Assembly: GCF_016907795.1 (NCBI RefSeq)
Contig: NZ_JAFBCR010000001.1
Span: forward strand, 2,294,001 to 2,358,000
DNA length: 64,000 bases
Direction of reading: 5' to 3'
From: Kocuria palustris
Lineage (GTDB): Bacteria; Actinomycetota; Actinomycetes; Actinomycetales; Micrococcaceae
The notes under the pieces are model-generated. The model made no database searches, was not told the origin of the DNA, and worked only from the letters and a program-made list of their open reading frames with translations. The translations under genes were made by a program, and so were the position numbers. Positions 39,417 to 47,048 of this stretch are shown here, in pieces (the stretch's first letter is position 1; the number at the start of each line of letters is the position of its first letter).

Positions 39417-39913
39417 CGCCCTGAAGACGCGCGGGATGGGTGAGATGTGAGGTCCGGAGCGAGAAGATTCTGCGAACGCCCGTGCGCGGTCAGAGCCATG
39501 TGCCCCCGGTGGGGCGCCACTGCTCGATCACGCGCTCGGCATCCAGCGGGTCTGGCCTGTCGAGGTGGGAGAAGCGCCCAGCGAAGATCGTCATGAAGGC
39601 AGTCAAGCAGATCTGCTGCGGTCCCCATCGGGACTCTGCGCAGCCTCGTGAGGCGGCCGGGCCAGCAGGTCTGGAGACGAGGAGCGTCAGCTCAGTCCAG
39701 GTCGGTCCCCGTGAGCTGGACCGCCTCGTCCCACAGCCGCCGCGCCAGCTGCGGATCGGCGGCCTCGGGGGAGCGACCCAGCAGGGTCGGGGCGCCGCGC
39801 GGCGCCTTGAGCGCCCAGCCGGGGTGGGCCAGCATCACGGGGATCCCTCGCGGGGCGAGCCGGCGGAGAATCTCGTCATAACGGGCCTGATGATCGGCGC
39901 CGGCGGGATGGAA
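39417..39913 (-). other. Intergenic stretch with remnants
   Basis: About 500 bp upstream of the sigma factor. Contains a short minus-strand frame, MTIFAGRFSHLDRPDPLDAE then RVIEQWRPTGGTWL-stop (about 39498-39593), of unknown family and possibly a gene remnant, and an SDR remnant (next entry). Promoter of the sigma factor expected near 39420-39480. Confidence 0.45.
39692..39892 (-). pseudogene. Short-chain dehydrogenase 3' remnant (2)
   Basis: DEILRRLAPRGIPVMLAHPG, WALKAPRGAPTLLGRSPEAA, DPQLARRLWDEAVQLTGTDL-D-stop. Same C-terminal segment as 37398-37640 but with a different upstream part (not SDR-like), suggesting a recombination join. Non-functional. Confidence 0.6.
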
Positions 39914-40942
39914 TCAGCTCAGCTTGCGCGCCCTGCGCCACTCCAGCGCGGCGATGACCACGACCAGCAGCAGCCACAGCACAGTCCACGGCCGCAGCTG
40001 CCCATCGATCAGGCTGAGCACGCCGGTGAGCAGCGCGAGCCCGGCCACGCCGGTCATCAGCCAGGCCCGGCGTCGAGCCGCCACTGCCCGATTCGGCGGG
40101 AACCGCTGCGCGTAGGCCTCCGCCGCCCCGAACTCCTCGGCAGGCGAGGTGGCGGCCTCCTGGGCATGGGATCGCGCCTCGGCCAGGATCTCCTTCACCC
40201 GCGAATCCGTGAGGTCCCCGCGGCTGCGCAGTGCAGCGCCCAGGGCGTCGTACCAGGAGGCGTCGTCGTGAGGGGCTGCGGTCCTGGCGGGCCGCGCGGG
40301 CCAGGCCAGTGCGGTGGCCCAGGCGAGCAGCGCATAGGCGACGACCGCGCCCAGGAAGCCCAGCATGGCCGTGCCGGGAAGCGTCACGGGATTGCCGAGC
40401 GCGAAGACGCCCACGCTCAGCGCTATGCCGGGAAGCGCTGCGGCCACCGCGGCCAGGACTCCGGCGGTGTGCGATCGAGCCGCCGTCACCGCGGTGTGGA
40501 CGGCTGCGATCGTCCGCGACGTCAGCGCCAGAGCAAGCGGCGCCAGCAGGAAGGACAGTCTCAGCGGGTCGGCCCAGGACCAGGTGATCAGCTCGTAGAG
40601 CAGGAACAGGCCGGCGTAGAAGCTCGCGATGATCAGCGTCTCGACCGCGAAGTCGCGCGGGCTGGTCGTCGGCGGCGCCTTCAGGGCCACGCCCTGCTCG
40701 CGCCAGGCGGCCTTCTGCCCACGCGCCCAGGTCATCGGGTCGCCGAACAGCTCCTGCGCAGGCTCCTGTGCCGCGGCCACCTGCTCGGCGACCTCGTCGA
40801 GGGCCTCGACGATGCGACGCTCCAGCACCTCCTCCATCAGCAGCCGACCACCTGCGGTCAGCGCCCAGTCCTGATCCTCCTCAGCGCCGCGGGCGGTGCC
40901 CACCCTGTCGACGGCGGCCTGGAAATCGCTCTGCGCGGTCAT
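39914..40942 (-). CDS. Membrane protein under PadR control
   Basis: 342 residues from ATG 40942. The N-terminal ~115 residues are soluble with EEDQDWALTAGGRLLMEEVL and RIVEALDEVAEQVAAAQEPA, followed by seven or so hydrophobic segments (LIIASFYAGLFLLYELITWS, AALPGIALSVGVFALGNPVT, AMLGFLGAVVAYALLAWATA, AWLMTGVAGLALLTGVLSLI, VLWLLLVVVIAALEW). Overlaps padR by 4 nt. PadR-coupled membrane proteins of this layout are frequent in actinobacteria, role unknown, perhaps envelope stress. Confidence 0.82.
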   Translation of the reverse strand: MTAQSDFQAAVDRVGTARGAEEDQDWALTAGGRLLMEEVLERRIVEALDEVAEQVAAAQEPAQELFGDPMTWARGQKAAWREQGVALKAPPTTSPRDFAVETLIIASFYAGLFLLYELITWSWADPLRLSFLLAPLALALTSRTIAAVHTAVTAARSHTAGVLAAVAAALPGIALSVGVFALGNPVTLPGTAMLGFLGAVVAYALLAWATALAWPARPARTAAPHDDASWYDALGAALRSRGDLTDSRVKEILAEARSHAQEAATSPAEEFGAAEAYAQRFPPNRAVAARRRAWLMTGVAGLALLTGVLSLIDGQLRPWTVLWLLLVVVIAALEWRRARKLS

Positions 40943-41298
40943 CGTGCGTCCTCCTGAGAGCGGGCTGCGGGAGAAGAGGGCTCGAGCGCTGCGACCAGGC
41001 GATGCCAGTCGTCGCGCTCCCTGGACAGGCGCTCTCGTCCGACGTCGGTGAGGCGGTAGGTGCGCCGACCGGGGCCGCTGTCGCCCTGGGACCACGACGC
41101 CGCTATGGCGCCCTGCTGCTCGAGGCTGTTCAGCAGCGGATAGAGCGAGCCGCCCCTGGGGCAGCCGAGCCCGCGTTCGGCGAGCCGTTCGGCGATCGCA
41201 TATCCATGCAGCGGCTCCTCGGCCAGCACCGCCAGCAGGGCGGTGCCCATGGCGGCACGCACCCAGGGGGTCGGCCACAGCGGATCGGTGTTTGTCAT
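40939..41298 (-). CDS. PadR-family transcriptional regulator
   Basis: 119 residues: winged HTH AMGTALLAVLAEEPLHGYAI, AERLAERGLGCPRGGSLYPL, LNSLEQQGAIAASWSQGDSG and YRLTDVGRERLSRERDDWHR, the canonical PadR pattern. Couples to the downstream membrane protein gene by a 4-nt overlap and likely represses the pair. Just upstream (41298-41325) an ATCT/AGAT dyad inside GTACATCTCATACTTAGATA overlaps a plausible -10, a candidate operator. Confidence 0.92.
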   Translation of the reverse strand: MTNTDPLWPTPWVRAAMGTALLAVLAEEPLHGYAIAERLAERGLGCPRGGSLYPLLNSLEQQGAIAASWSQGDSGPGRRTYRLTDVGRERLSRERDDWHRLVAALEPSSPAARSQEDAR

Positions 41299-41536
41299 GT
41301 ATCTAAGTATGAGATGTACCTAGTGGGCTGTCGAGCCCTCGCGGAGTCGAGTCAGGAGCTGCCCAGATCAGGGTCTCGGGCCGACGAGCGCTCAGCTCCT
41401 GCAGGCGCTGGAGGGGGCATAGTGCGGGCGCTCATCGTGAGGACAGGAACTGTCCTCACGATGAGCGCGGCAGATGTTCTCCTGCTCCGGGTGCTCGAGG
41501 TCGTTCCCGCCGAACTGCCCTGGGGCAGAAGCCGAC
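41299..41536 (-). other. padR promoter region
   Basis: Carries the imperfect dyad near 41300-41325 and, at 41436-41468, an inverted repeat GCGCTCATCGTGAGGACAG / CTGTCCTCACGATGAGCGC (19-bp arms, perfect, AAC loop-like centre), a strong hairpin that may terminate transcription between this locus and the convergent corA-like gene. Confidence 0.5.
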
Positions 41537-42403
41537 TCAGGTCTGGCGGTTCAGCAGGCGCGGCCCGAACACGGTGAGCACCGTCAGGACGGCACGGGCA
41601 AGGAGTCCGAGCAGCAGGAAGGAGGCCAGTGAGTCCAGACGGTCGAGCATCCGCTGGAAGTTCATGCCGAAGAAGCCGGTGGCCAGGGTCAGCGGCAGGA
41701 AGATCGTGGCCACCACGGTGAGGCGCTCCGAGACGACGGTCGCCTGCTCGTCCAGGACGTCGCCGTCCATCGCGTAGAGGCGCGTTGCGGTGGACTGGTT
41801 CGCCCCGAAGGTGGCTGCGGCCTGATTCAGGCGGCTGCGATGCTGCTGCTCGAGCAGATCCGAGAGCTCGTCGTGGGCGATGAGCATGTTGCGGTGCGCG
41901 GCTTGCGTCTCGCCGAGGCGGAACAACTCGGCGCGCAGTCGGCCCAGCTCCCGTCGTCGTGCTGCGGAGGCGAACCCCAGCGTCTCGTCGCCGAGCTGCC
42001 GGCTGTCGTCGTCGATCCTCTCCAGGGCGTCCTCGGCCTGCTGGGCGACCGCGGTCACCGCGGCCACCAGTCCGGCGCGGCCGTGCTCCGGCGAGGCCTC
42101 CACGGCGGGGCGCGCGACGGCGAGGCCCTCCGGGTGGCCCACCAGCAGCGAGACGTCATCGTTCGAGACGATCTGGACGGGGCGATGCTCGTGCTGGTCC
42201 TGGAGCACCATCAGCACAGGCGCTGCTTGGCCCTTCTCCACCGCGGCGCGCGGACGACGGTGCCGGTGCTGCAGGTCGGGAAGCTCGAGACCGCCGAGGG
42301 AGGCGGCTTGGCGGATCAGCTCCTGCTGGTCAGGCTCGGCCAGCACGCACACCGGTCCCGAGCTGTGCTGCCTCAGGCGCTGTTCATCGCTGATGACGTG
42401 CAA
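41537..42403 (-). CDS. CorA-like magnesium/divalent cation transporter
   Basis: 288 residues from TTG 42403, chosen for GGAGGA 9 nt upstream; the frame is open further but only with shadow sequence. Long helical cytoplasmic domain (AVAQQAEDALERIDDDSRQL, HRNMLIAHDELSDLLEQQHR), then two C-terminal membrane helices: LTVVATIFLPLTLATGFFGM with the GMN selectivity motif (GFFGMNF) and LASFLLLGLLARAVLTVLTV. This is the CorA/ZntB plan. Ion not predictable beyond divalent cation. Confidence 0.85.
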   Translation of the reverse strand: MHVISDEQRLRQHSSGPVCVLAEPDQQELIRQAASLGGLELPDLQHRHRRPRAAVEKGQAAPVLMVLQDQHEHRPVQIVSNDDVSLLVGHPEGLAVARPAVEASPEHGRAGLVAAVTAVAQQAEDALERIDDDSRQLGDETLGFASAARRRELGRLRAELFRLGETQAAHRNMLIAHDELSDLLEQQHRSRLNQAAATFGANQSTATRLYAMDGDVLDEQATVVSERLTVVATIFLPLTLATGFFGMNFQRMLDRLDSLASFLLLGLLARAVLTVLTVFGPRLLNRQT

Positions 42404-42489
42404 GGACGACTCCTCCTGCGGTGGTGGGAGCGAACTGCATCGTCCCCCGATCTCGCTGCCATCCCGGTCCAAAGGACCGGGCTGACGGG

Positions 42490-42954
42490 TCAGTCGGCGC
42501 GAGTCGCCTGAGGCCGCCGCACCGCCAGCCGGAGTAGTCCCGCCAGCCCCAGTGCGACGATGCCTGCGCCCCACAGGGCGGCACCGGCCGCGGGCTCCGC
42601 CACGACCATGCCGCCGGTAGGTCGGCCCTGTGCGTCCATGCCGTCCCAGAGCGCAAACGGCGCGGTGTCGATCATGTGCCAGAGGACGACGCCCCACACC
42701 GCCGCGACGATCAGCGCCGCAAGGGCCCACCGGCGCGAGCGGCCGATCCAGGCACTGAGCGCGCACAGGATCACGGCCGCACCGAGCGCGGCGAACAGCG
42801 GCCAGTCCGCCTTCAGCCCGCTCTCGGTGCCGCCTAAGGCGGTCTGGATCATGGAGATGCCGTCCTTGTCCCGTGAATCGAGGACGGGCGTGGTGAGGCT
42901 CAGGACCCACAGTGCGGCGCTGAGCAGCGATAGCACTCGCGAGGCCAGGACCAC
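42490..42954 (-). CDS. Four-helix membrane protein
   Basis: 154 residues with four hydrophobic segments: VLSLLSAALWVLSLTTPVLD, WPLFAALGAAVILCALSAWI, WALAALIVAAVWGVVLWHMI and AALWGAGIVALGLAGLLRLA. A small actinobacterial integral membrane protein without assigned function. It lies 6 bp after the pspC-like gene, same strand, hence co-transcribed. Confidence 0.8.
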   Translation of the reverse strand: MVLASRVLSLLSAALWVLSLTTPVLDSRDKDGISMIQTALGGTESGLKADWPLFAALGAAVILCALSAWIGRSRRWALAALIVAAVWGVVLWHMIDTAPFALWDGMDAQGRPTGGMVVAEPAAGAALWGAGIVALGLAGLLRLAVRRPQATRAD

Positions 42955-42959
42955 GGTCG

Positions 42960-43199
42960 TCAGCCTCGAAGAGCCCGCTCAAGCGGGATGCTGCCGTCCT
43001 GCCAAGGGGTCAGCACCCACACGAGCGCGTAGGCGCCCACGCCCAGCACAGGCAGCAGGAACGAGGCGAGCAGCAGCGCGCGGACCACCCACACGTTGAT
43101 CCCGAGCCGCGCGGCGATCGCGCCGCCGATGCCTCCGGCGAGCCGCTGCGGTCCGCGTCGGAAGCCGAGGCCGCGCACTGAATCGAAGATCGTGTTCAT
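42960..43199 (-). CDS. PspC-domain protein
   Basis: 79 residues from ATG 43199. PspC pattern: RRGPQRLAGGIGGAIAARLG, INVWVVRALLLASFLLPVLG, VGAYALVWVLTPW. One long membrane segment. PspC proteins sense or respond to envelope stress; the short stand-alone form is common in actinobacteria. Upstream of and coupled to the four-helix membrane protein. Confidence 0.88.
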   Translation of the reverse strand: MNTIFDSVRGLGFRRGPQRLAGGIGGAIAARLGINVWVVRALLLASFLLPVLGVGAYALVWVLTPWQDGSIPLERALRG

Positions 43200-43284
43200 G
43201 GAGCCAACGCTACTCGGCGCGTGGCGACGCACGGCATGCGTCAGCGGCCCGAGCTCGCCAGAGGCTGATCCGGTCTGGCGAGCC

Positions 43285-43430
43285 TCAGCCCTGGGGCCGT
43301 CCAGGGAGGTGCGCCTGCTCGCCGTCGTGATCGAAGATCGTGAGGACCTCGGCCGGCCCGCGGTGGGCTTCGAGCGCGTGCGGGGTCATGGTGGAGAACT
43401 CCGCGGCCTGCCCCGGGGAGACGCCCTTCG
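43285..43430 (-). pseudogene. Cupin-domain 3' remnant
   Basis: Minus-strand end GVSPGQAAEFSTMTPHALEA, HRGPAEVLTIFDHDGEQAHL: the last strands of a cupin as found at the C-terminus of XRE-cupin regulators. Upstream part is missing; the frame runs into the opposite-strand oxidoreductase remnant. Confidence 0.6.
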
Positions 43431-43459
43431 GGCGGCAGATCCCCACGAACCCGCAGGGG

Positions 43460-43624
43460 ATGACACCGATCCCGGGGATCTGGAGCGCAGGCAACGCCAG
43501 CCAGCCCATGACCATGGTGGTCTCGGCCGCCGCAGCCGGGCTCATGGCAGGCGCGGGGGTCCACGGCGAGCTGGCCATGACCGATCTGGCCCGTGCGGTG
43601 GACGGCGGCAGCGCCCGGCAGTGA
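43460..43624 (+). pseudogene. Thioredoxin-reductase-like 3' remnant
   Basis: MTPIPGIWSAGNASQPMTMV, VSAAAAGLMAGAGVHGELAM, TDLARAV: the terminal FAD-binding segment (GIWAAGN) of pyridine nucleotide-disulfide oxidoreductases. All earlier domains are missing. It faces the cupin remnant tail to tail, indicating a deletion that fused two convergent genes. Confidence 0.72.
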
Positions 43625-43724
43625 ACTGCGGGGCGGCTGCATTCCACCGGAACTGTCAGGACGCGCCGAATTATGCTGAGGCTCCCAGCGCCGACCGGCG
43701 GCGCATCCAGCGCAGGGGACACCC

Positions 43725-44672
43725 ATGGCACTGCAGGAGATCGAGTTCGCGTCGGCCAATGGTCGCGACACCATCCAGGCATGGCTGCACACGCCGATCG
43801 CCGAGCCCAAGGCGATCGTGCAGATCGTCCACGGCCTCGGCGAGCACTCGCGGCGCTACCTCCACCTCATCAGCGCGCTGCTGGACGAGGGGTTCGCGGT
43901 GGCGGCGGGCGATCACAGCGGGCATGGTCGCACGGCCATGCGGTCCGGGATCTGGGCGGATGCCGGCGACGACGCCGCCCGTGTGGTCGTCGACGACGAG
44001 CTGGCGCTGCTGGCCAGGGTGCGGCAGGAGCTGCCCGGGGTCCCGGTGGCCGTGTTCGGGCACAGCTGGGGCTCGATGATCGCCCGCGTCCTGGCCGCGC
44101 AGCCGGATGTCGAGCTGGCCGGATTGGCGTTGGGCGGCATCGCGGCGCAGATGCGCGGCATCGAGTCGACGCTCGACCGGGACATGCTCGCCCGCCTGTC
44201 CGCCGGAGAGGGCCGTGCCGAGCCGGCGCCGGATCTTCTGGTGGGACAGCTCTTCGACGGCTTCCTGGCCCGCTTCGGCCAGGACGCGGGACCCACGGCC
44301 TGGGTGGCCCTGGACGCCGACGTGGTGGCCGACCACGGCCGCGACCCCTTCAACAACTTCGGGGCGCCCTTGAGCGCACGGTTCCTCAAGGGGTTCGTGG
44401 ACCTCTACGACCAGGCGAACGACGACTCCTTCTACGCCGCTCTGCCCGTGGATCTGCCGGTGCTGATCCTGGCGGGGGAGCAGGATCCTGTCGCCAACTT
44501 CGGCGAAGGCGCGTTCCACGTGGCCAATCGACTGCGGGACAGCGGCCATAACGACGTCCGCACCCGCGTCTTCCCCGAAGTCCGCCACGAGGTGCACAAC
44601 GAGCCGCTGACTCGCGCCGAGGCCGAAGAGGAGATCCTCGGCTTCATCGCCCGAGTCACCGCGCGGAGCTGA
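43725..44672 (+). CDS. Alpha/beta hydrolase, monoacylglycerol-lipase-like
   Basis: 315 residues. Serine hydrolase fold: AIVQIVHGLGEHSRRYLHLI (oxyanion HG), nucleophile elbow AVFGHSWGSMIARVLAAQ, acid in LPVLILAGEQDPVANFGEG and histidine in FPEVRHEVHNEPL. The FNNFGAPLSARFLKGF lid segment fits Hydrolase_4/monoacylglycerol lipases. Likely cleaves lipid esters in the cytoplasm. Full length, monocistronic, ending in a shared hairpin with hchA. Confidence 0.9.
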   Translation: MALQEIEFASANGRDTIQAWLHTPIAEPKAIVQIVHGLGEHSRRYLHLISALLDEGFAVAAGDHSGHGRTAMRSGIWADAGDDAARVVVDDELALLARVRQELPGVPVAVFGHSWGSMIARVLAAQPDVELAGLALGGIAAQMRGIESTLDRDMLARLSAGEGRAEPAPDLLVGQLFDGFLARFGQDAGPTAWVALDADVVADHGRDPFNNFGAPLSARFLKGFVDLYDQANDDSFYAALPVDLPVLILAGEQDPVANFGEGAFHVANRLRDSGHNDVRTRVFPEVRHEVHNEPLTRAEAEEEILGFIARVTARS

Positions 44673-44691
44673 AGGGCCGGGGGCCTCATGG

Positions 44692-44729
44692 CCGAGCCCG
44701 CTCCGGAAGAGGCTCCGGGGCGGGCTCGG
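44692..44729 (+). terminator. Bidirectional hairpin
   Basis: CCGAGCCCGCTCCGG pairs with GCTCCGGGGCGGGCTCGG around AAGA, between the convergent hydrolase and hchA genes. Confidence 0.6.
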
Positions 44730-44768
44730 TGCAGGAGCTGCGATGGTGTGCCGACTCCAGGGGACGGC

Positions 44769-45629
44769 TCAGTCGCCGAACGACTCCAGCAGCGCGAGCG
44801 CGGACTCCTTGCCGAGCTGGTTCGCGGCCAGAGGGCTGTCGCCGGTCAGCAGATTGCCGTCGCGGGTGGTCGCTCCGGACATGTCGTCGTTGACGATCTC
44901 GAGACCGGCGGCGGTGAGCTGCTCGCCCAGGTTCCACGGCATCTGCCCGGGGAGGTAGCCGATCTCGATGTTCGCCCCCAGGTCCAGGGAATCCGGGAAG
45001 GCGGTGATGCGGCGACCCGCGAAGGGGTTCTTCTCGCGGTCGACGCCCGCGGCCAGCAGGGCGGCGGGGCCGTGGCACAGGGTGATGATGAGCCGGTCCT
45101 GCTCCATGAAGAAGTCCAGTGCCGACCGCAGCTCGGGGCTGTCGGGCAGGCCCGTCATGGCGCCGTGGCCGCCGGGGATGAAGATCGCGGCGTAGTCGTC
45201 GAGCCCGTCAGCGATGACGTCCGCGAGCGCGCGCGGGGTCTTGAAGGACTCCTTGGTGGCCTCCCAGGTGCTGGCCACAGCCTGGTCCTGCGACGGGTAG
45301 GCCCACCACTCCAACTTGCCGGGCCCGCCCGTGAGCGTGGCGACGTCGATGCCGTAGCCGGCCTGGGCCATGTGGTGCAGCGGCAGCAGGGTCTCGACGG
45401 GGTGATTGCCGGTGGAGAAGAACGTCCCGTTGCGCATGCGCATGTAGCGCTCGTGGGCGGCGATCACCAGGACCTTCCAGCGGCCGCCGCGGTACTGCTC
45501 CTCGGTGGCAAGTCCGTCGAAGTCCGTGGTGGGAGCGGTGTACTGGGAAAGTGAGTACGGAGACGGGAAGAAGGCCCCGTCCTCCGCTGGGTCCTGCGTG
45601 GGCGTGCGGTCCTGCGTGGTCTCGGTCAT
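44769..45629 (-). CDS. hchA: Glyoxalase III / protein deglycase HchA (Hsp31)
   Basis: 286 residues, length of the Hsp31 subgroup. Class-I amidotransferase-like domain: WKVLVIAAHERYMRMRNGTF, FIPGGHGAMTGLPDSPELRS, nucleophile Cys in RLIITLCHGPAALLAAGVDR, and C-terminal NDDMSGATTRDGNLLTGDSP LAANQLG. The N-terminal FPSPYSLSQYTAPTTDFDG is characteristic. Detoxifies methylglyoxal and repairs glycated proteins; also a holdase. ATG 45629 with GAAGGGAAT upstream. Confidence 0.94.
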   Translation of the reverse strand: MTETTQDRTPTQDPAEDGAFFPSPYSLSQYTAPTTDFDGLATEEQYRGGRWKVLVIAAHERYMRMRNGTFFSTGNHPVETLLPLHHMAQAGYGIDVATLTGGPGKLEWWAYPSQDQAVASTWEATKESFKTPRALADVIADGLDDYAAIFIPGGHGAMTGLPDSPELRSALDFFMEQDRLIITLCHGPAALLAAGVDREKNPFAGRRITAFPDSLDLGANIEIGYLPGQMPWNLGEQLTAAGLEIVNDDMSGATTRDGNLLTGDSPLAANQLGKESALALLESFGD

Positions 45630-45788
45630 CGGATTCCCTTCACGAGATTTCGTCAGTGCAGTCTGTCGTTGCGCACGCTACAGGCCTGCTCAGACGTCGC
45701 AGCGAGATCTCGAGCGCACCCGTGACCATTCCCTTCGTCGAGACCATCCGCCAGCGTCCGGTCATCGACGTGATGACAGGCGAGATCC

Positions 45789-46130
45789 ATGACTGAACGA
45801 CCGGCCGAGATCGAGCAGAGGCTGCAGGCGCGCAGGCTCGAGCGGGTGAGCGCCAACCCCGACGCCGCGCGCAAGGCGCTGGCAGCCGTGCTGGCTCACC
45901 ACGGTCTGCGTGTTCGGCCGGTGGGCGGGGCGCACGTGAACACCGGCGCGGCCGCCGCTGCGTATGTGTCCGACGATGCCCTGGCGGAGTTCGACTGGAT
46001 GCGACAGGTCCGCAACAGCACCGAGTACCCCGATATCTCTCGGGCGCTCGCCACGAAGCAGGACGTCCAGGAGGCCATCGCGGCTGCCTCGGCGACCGTG
46101 GCGGCATGCCCAGCCGCTGTGGATGTGTGA
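45789..46130 (+). CDS. HEPN-like (SAV_6107-type) small protein
   Basis: 113 residues: QRLQARRLERVSANPDAARK, then FDWMRQVRNSTEYPDISRAL, ATKQDVQEAIAAASATVAAC. The QVRNSTEYP segment resembles the RN-x-EYP motif of actinobacterial HEPN-family proteins often coupled to other small genes. Just upstream a 24-codon frame (VTIPFVETIRQRPVIDVMTG EIHD, GTG 45725 region) ends overlapping its ATG and may be a coupled remnant. Role unknown. Confidence 0.65.
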   Translation: MTERPAEIEQRLQARRLERVSANPDAARKALAAVLAHHGLRVRPVGGAHVNTGAAAAAYVSDDALAEFDWMRQVRNSTEYPDISRALATKQDVQEAIAAASATVAACPAAVDV

Positions 46131-46416
46131 GCGGATCGCCGTGCTGTCCACTCCCGACGGACGCGGCGTCCTGGAGCTGTTCGAGTACATCCACCCGCCT
46201 GCCAGCCCCATGCCGCCGACCCAGCCGAACGACCTGGGCATGCACCGGGTCGCCTTCCAGGTCGACGATTTCGACGCCGCCCTGGAGAAGGCGGCCGCCC
46301 ACGGCTGCCACCCGCTGCGCGGGGTGGCGGACTACCAGGGCGTCTACCGCCTGACGTACCTGCGCGGGCCCAGCGGCATCGTGGTGATGCTCGCCCAGGA
46401 CATGCGCGGCGACTGA
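46126..46416 (+). pseudogene. VOC/glyoxalase-family protein, 3' part
   Basis: 96 codons from ATG 46126: MCERIAVLSTPDGRGVLELF, LGMHRVAFQVDDFDAALEKA, YRLTYLRGPSGIVVMLAQDM. This is the C-terminal two thirds of a VOC-superfamily domain; the first beta-alpha unit with a metal ligand is absent because the HEPN-like gene ends here. Probably a truncated gene, though the ATG might permit translation. Confidence 0.65.
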
Positions 46417-46530
46417 GGGTCTCCCGCCCGTCGGACGGGGTCCGTAGGCTGAGCCGGACCACGCGGTCCGCTACCACGGCACCTGCCGTTGATTCCGCGC
46501 CGGACCGACGACGCGCAGGAGGAAAACACC

Positions 46531-46662
46531 ATGCTGAACTGGCTGTTCAAGGCACGACGGATGCGCGGCGACGCCCGCGCGGCCCAGCGCGGCCCCGAGG
46601 CCCTCGGCAAGCGGATGGGCCGCCGCGGCGCCCACCGGCTGCTGAGCCGGCTGCTGCGCTGA
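46531..46662 (+). CDS. Small basic protein
   Basis: 43 residues, MLNWLFKARRMRGDARAAQR, GPEALGKRMGRRGAHRLLSR LLR, strongly basic. ATG 46531 is preceded by a near-perfect AGGAGGAAAACACC. No family. Its GC3 pattern and strong ribosome binding site argue that it is translated; possibly a nucleic-acid or membrane-surface binding peptide. Confidence 0.55.
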   Translation: MLNWLFKARRMRGDARAAQRGPEALGKRMGRRGAHRLLSRLLR

Positions 46663-46684
46663 GCCCCGCGCCATGCGGGCCGCC

Positions 46685-47000
46685 TGATCACAGGCTGGTC
46701 TCCACCAGCGTCCTGCTGTCCTTGTGCCGGCGCAGACGGCTTCCCACCACCATGCGATTGATCGACGAGCGGCTCACGATCCCCACGGGGCGCGGTTCCT
46801 CGCCGTGCCGGAGGCGCTGAGCGCGCCGTAGACGCCGGCGGCCAGCTAGGTCCCGACGCAGCCCGCGATCTGGAAGCTCGTGGAGACGACCGTGACGCCG
46901 TGCTCACGGTCTCCGCAGACGCCCTCCACCGGGCAGCCGCAGGACTGCGCGGCTGAGATCCGGCTCACCTCGGGCGCGCGGGGGATCCGGAGCGTGGATA
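46685..47000 (-). pseudogene. Degenerate minus-strand fragment, possibly MFS-like
   Basis: Minus-strand fragments in two frames: GVTVVSTSFQIAGCVGT-stop-LAAGVYGALSASG and PVGIVSRSSINRMVVGSRLR RHKDSRTLVETSL-stop. The first reads like the end of an MFS transporter helix region. No intact gene; low certainty about the parent. Confidence 0.35.
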
Positions 47001-47048
47001 CGGTGAAGGACAGCACCCTTCCTTCCCCCCCTGTCAGCGAGGTTCCCC

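Noticed and set aside
39440-40957. 505-codon plus-strand frame antisense to the PadR-controlled membrane protein
   Set aside because: Arg/Gly/Gln-rich low-complexity translation; the minus strand has a start, hydrophobic helices and coupling to padR.
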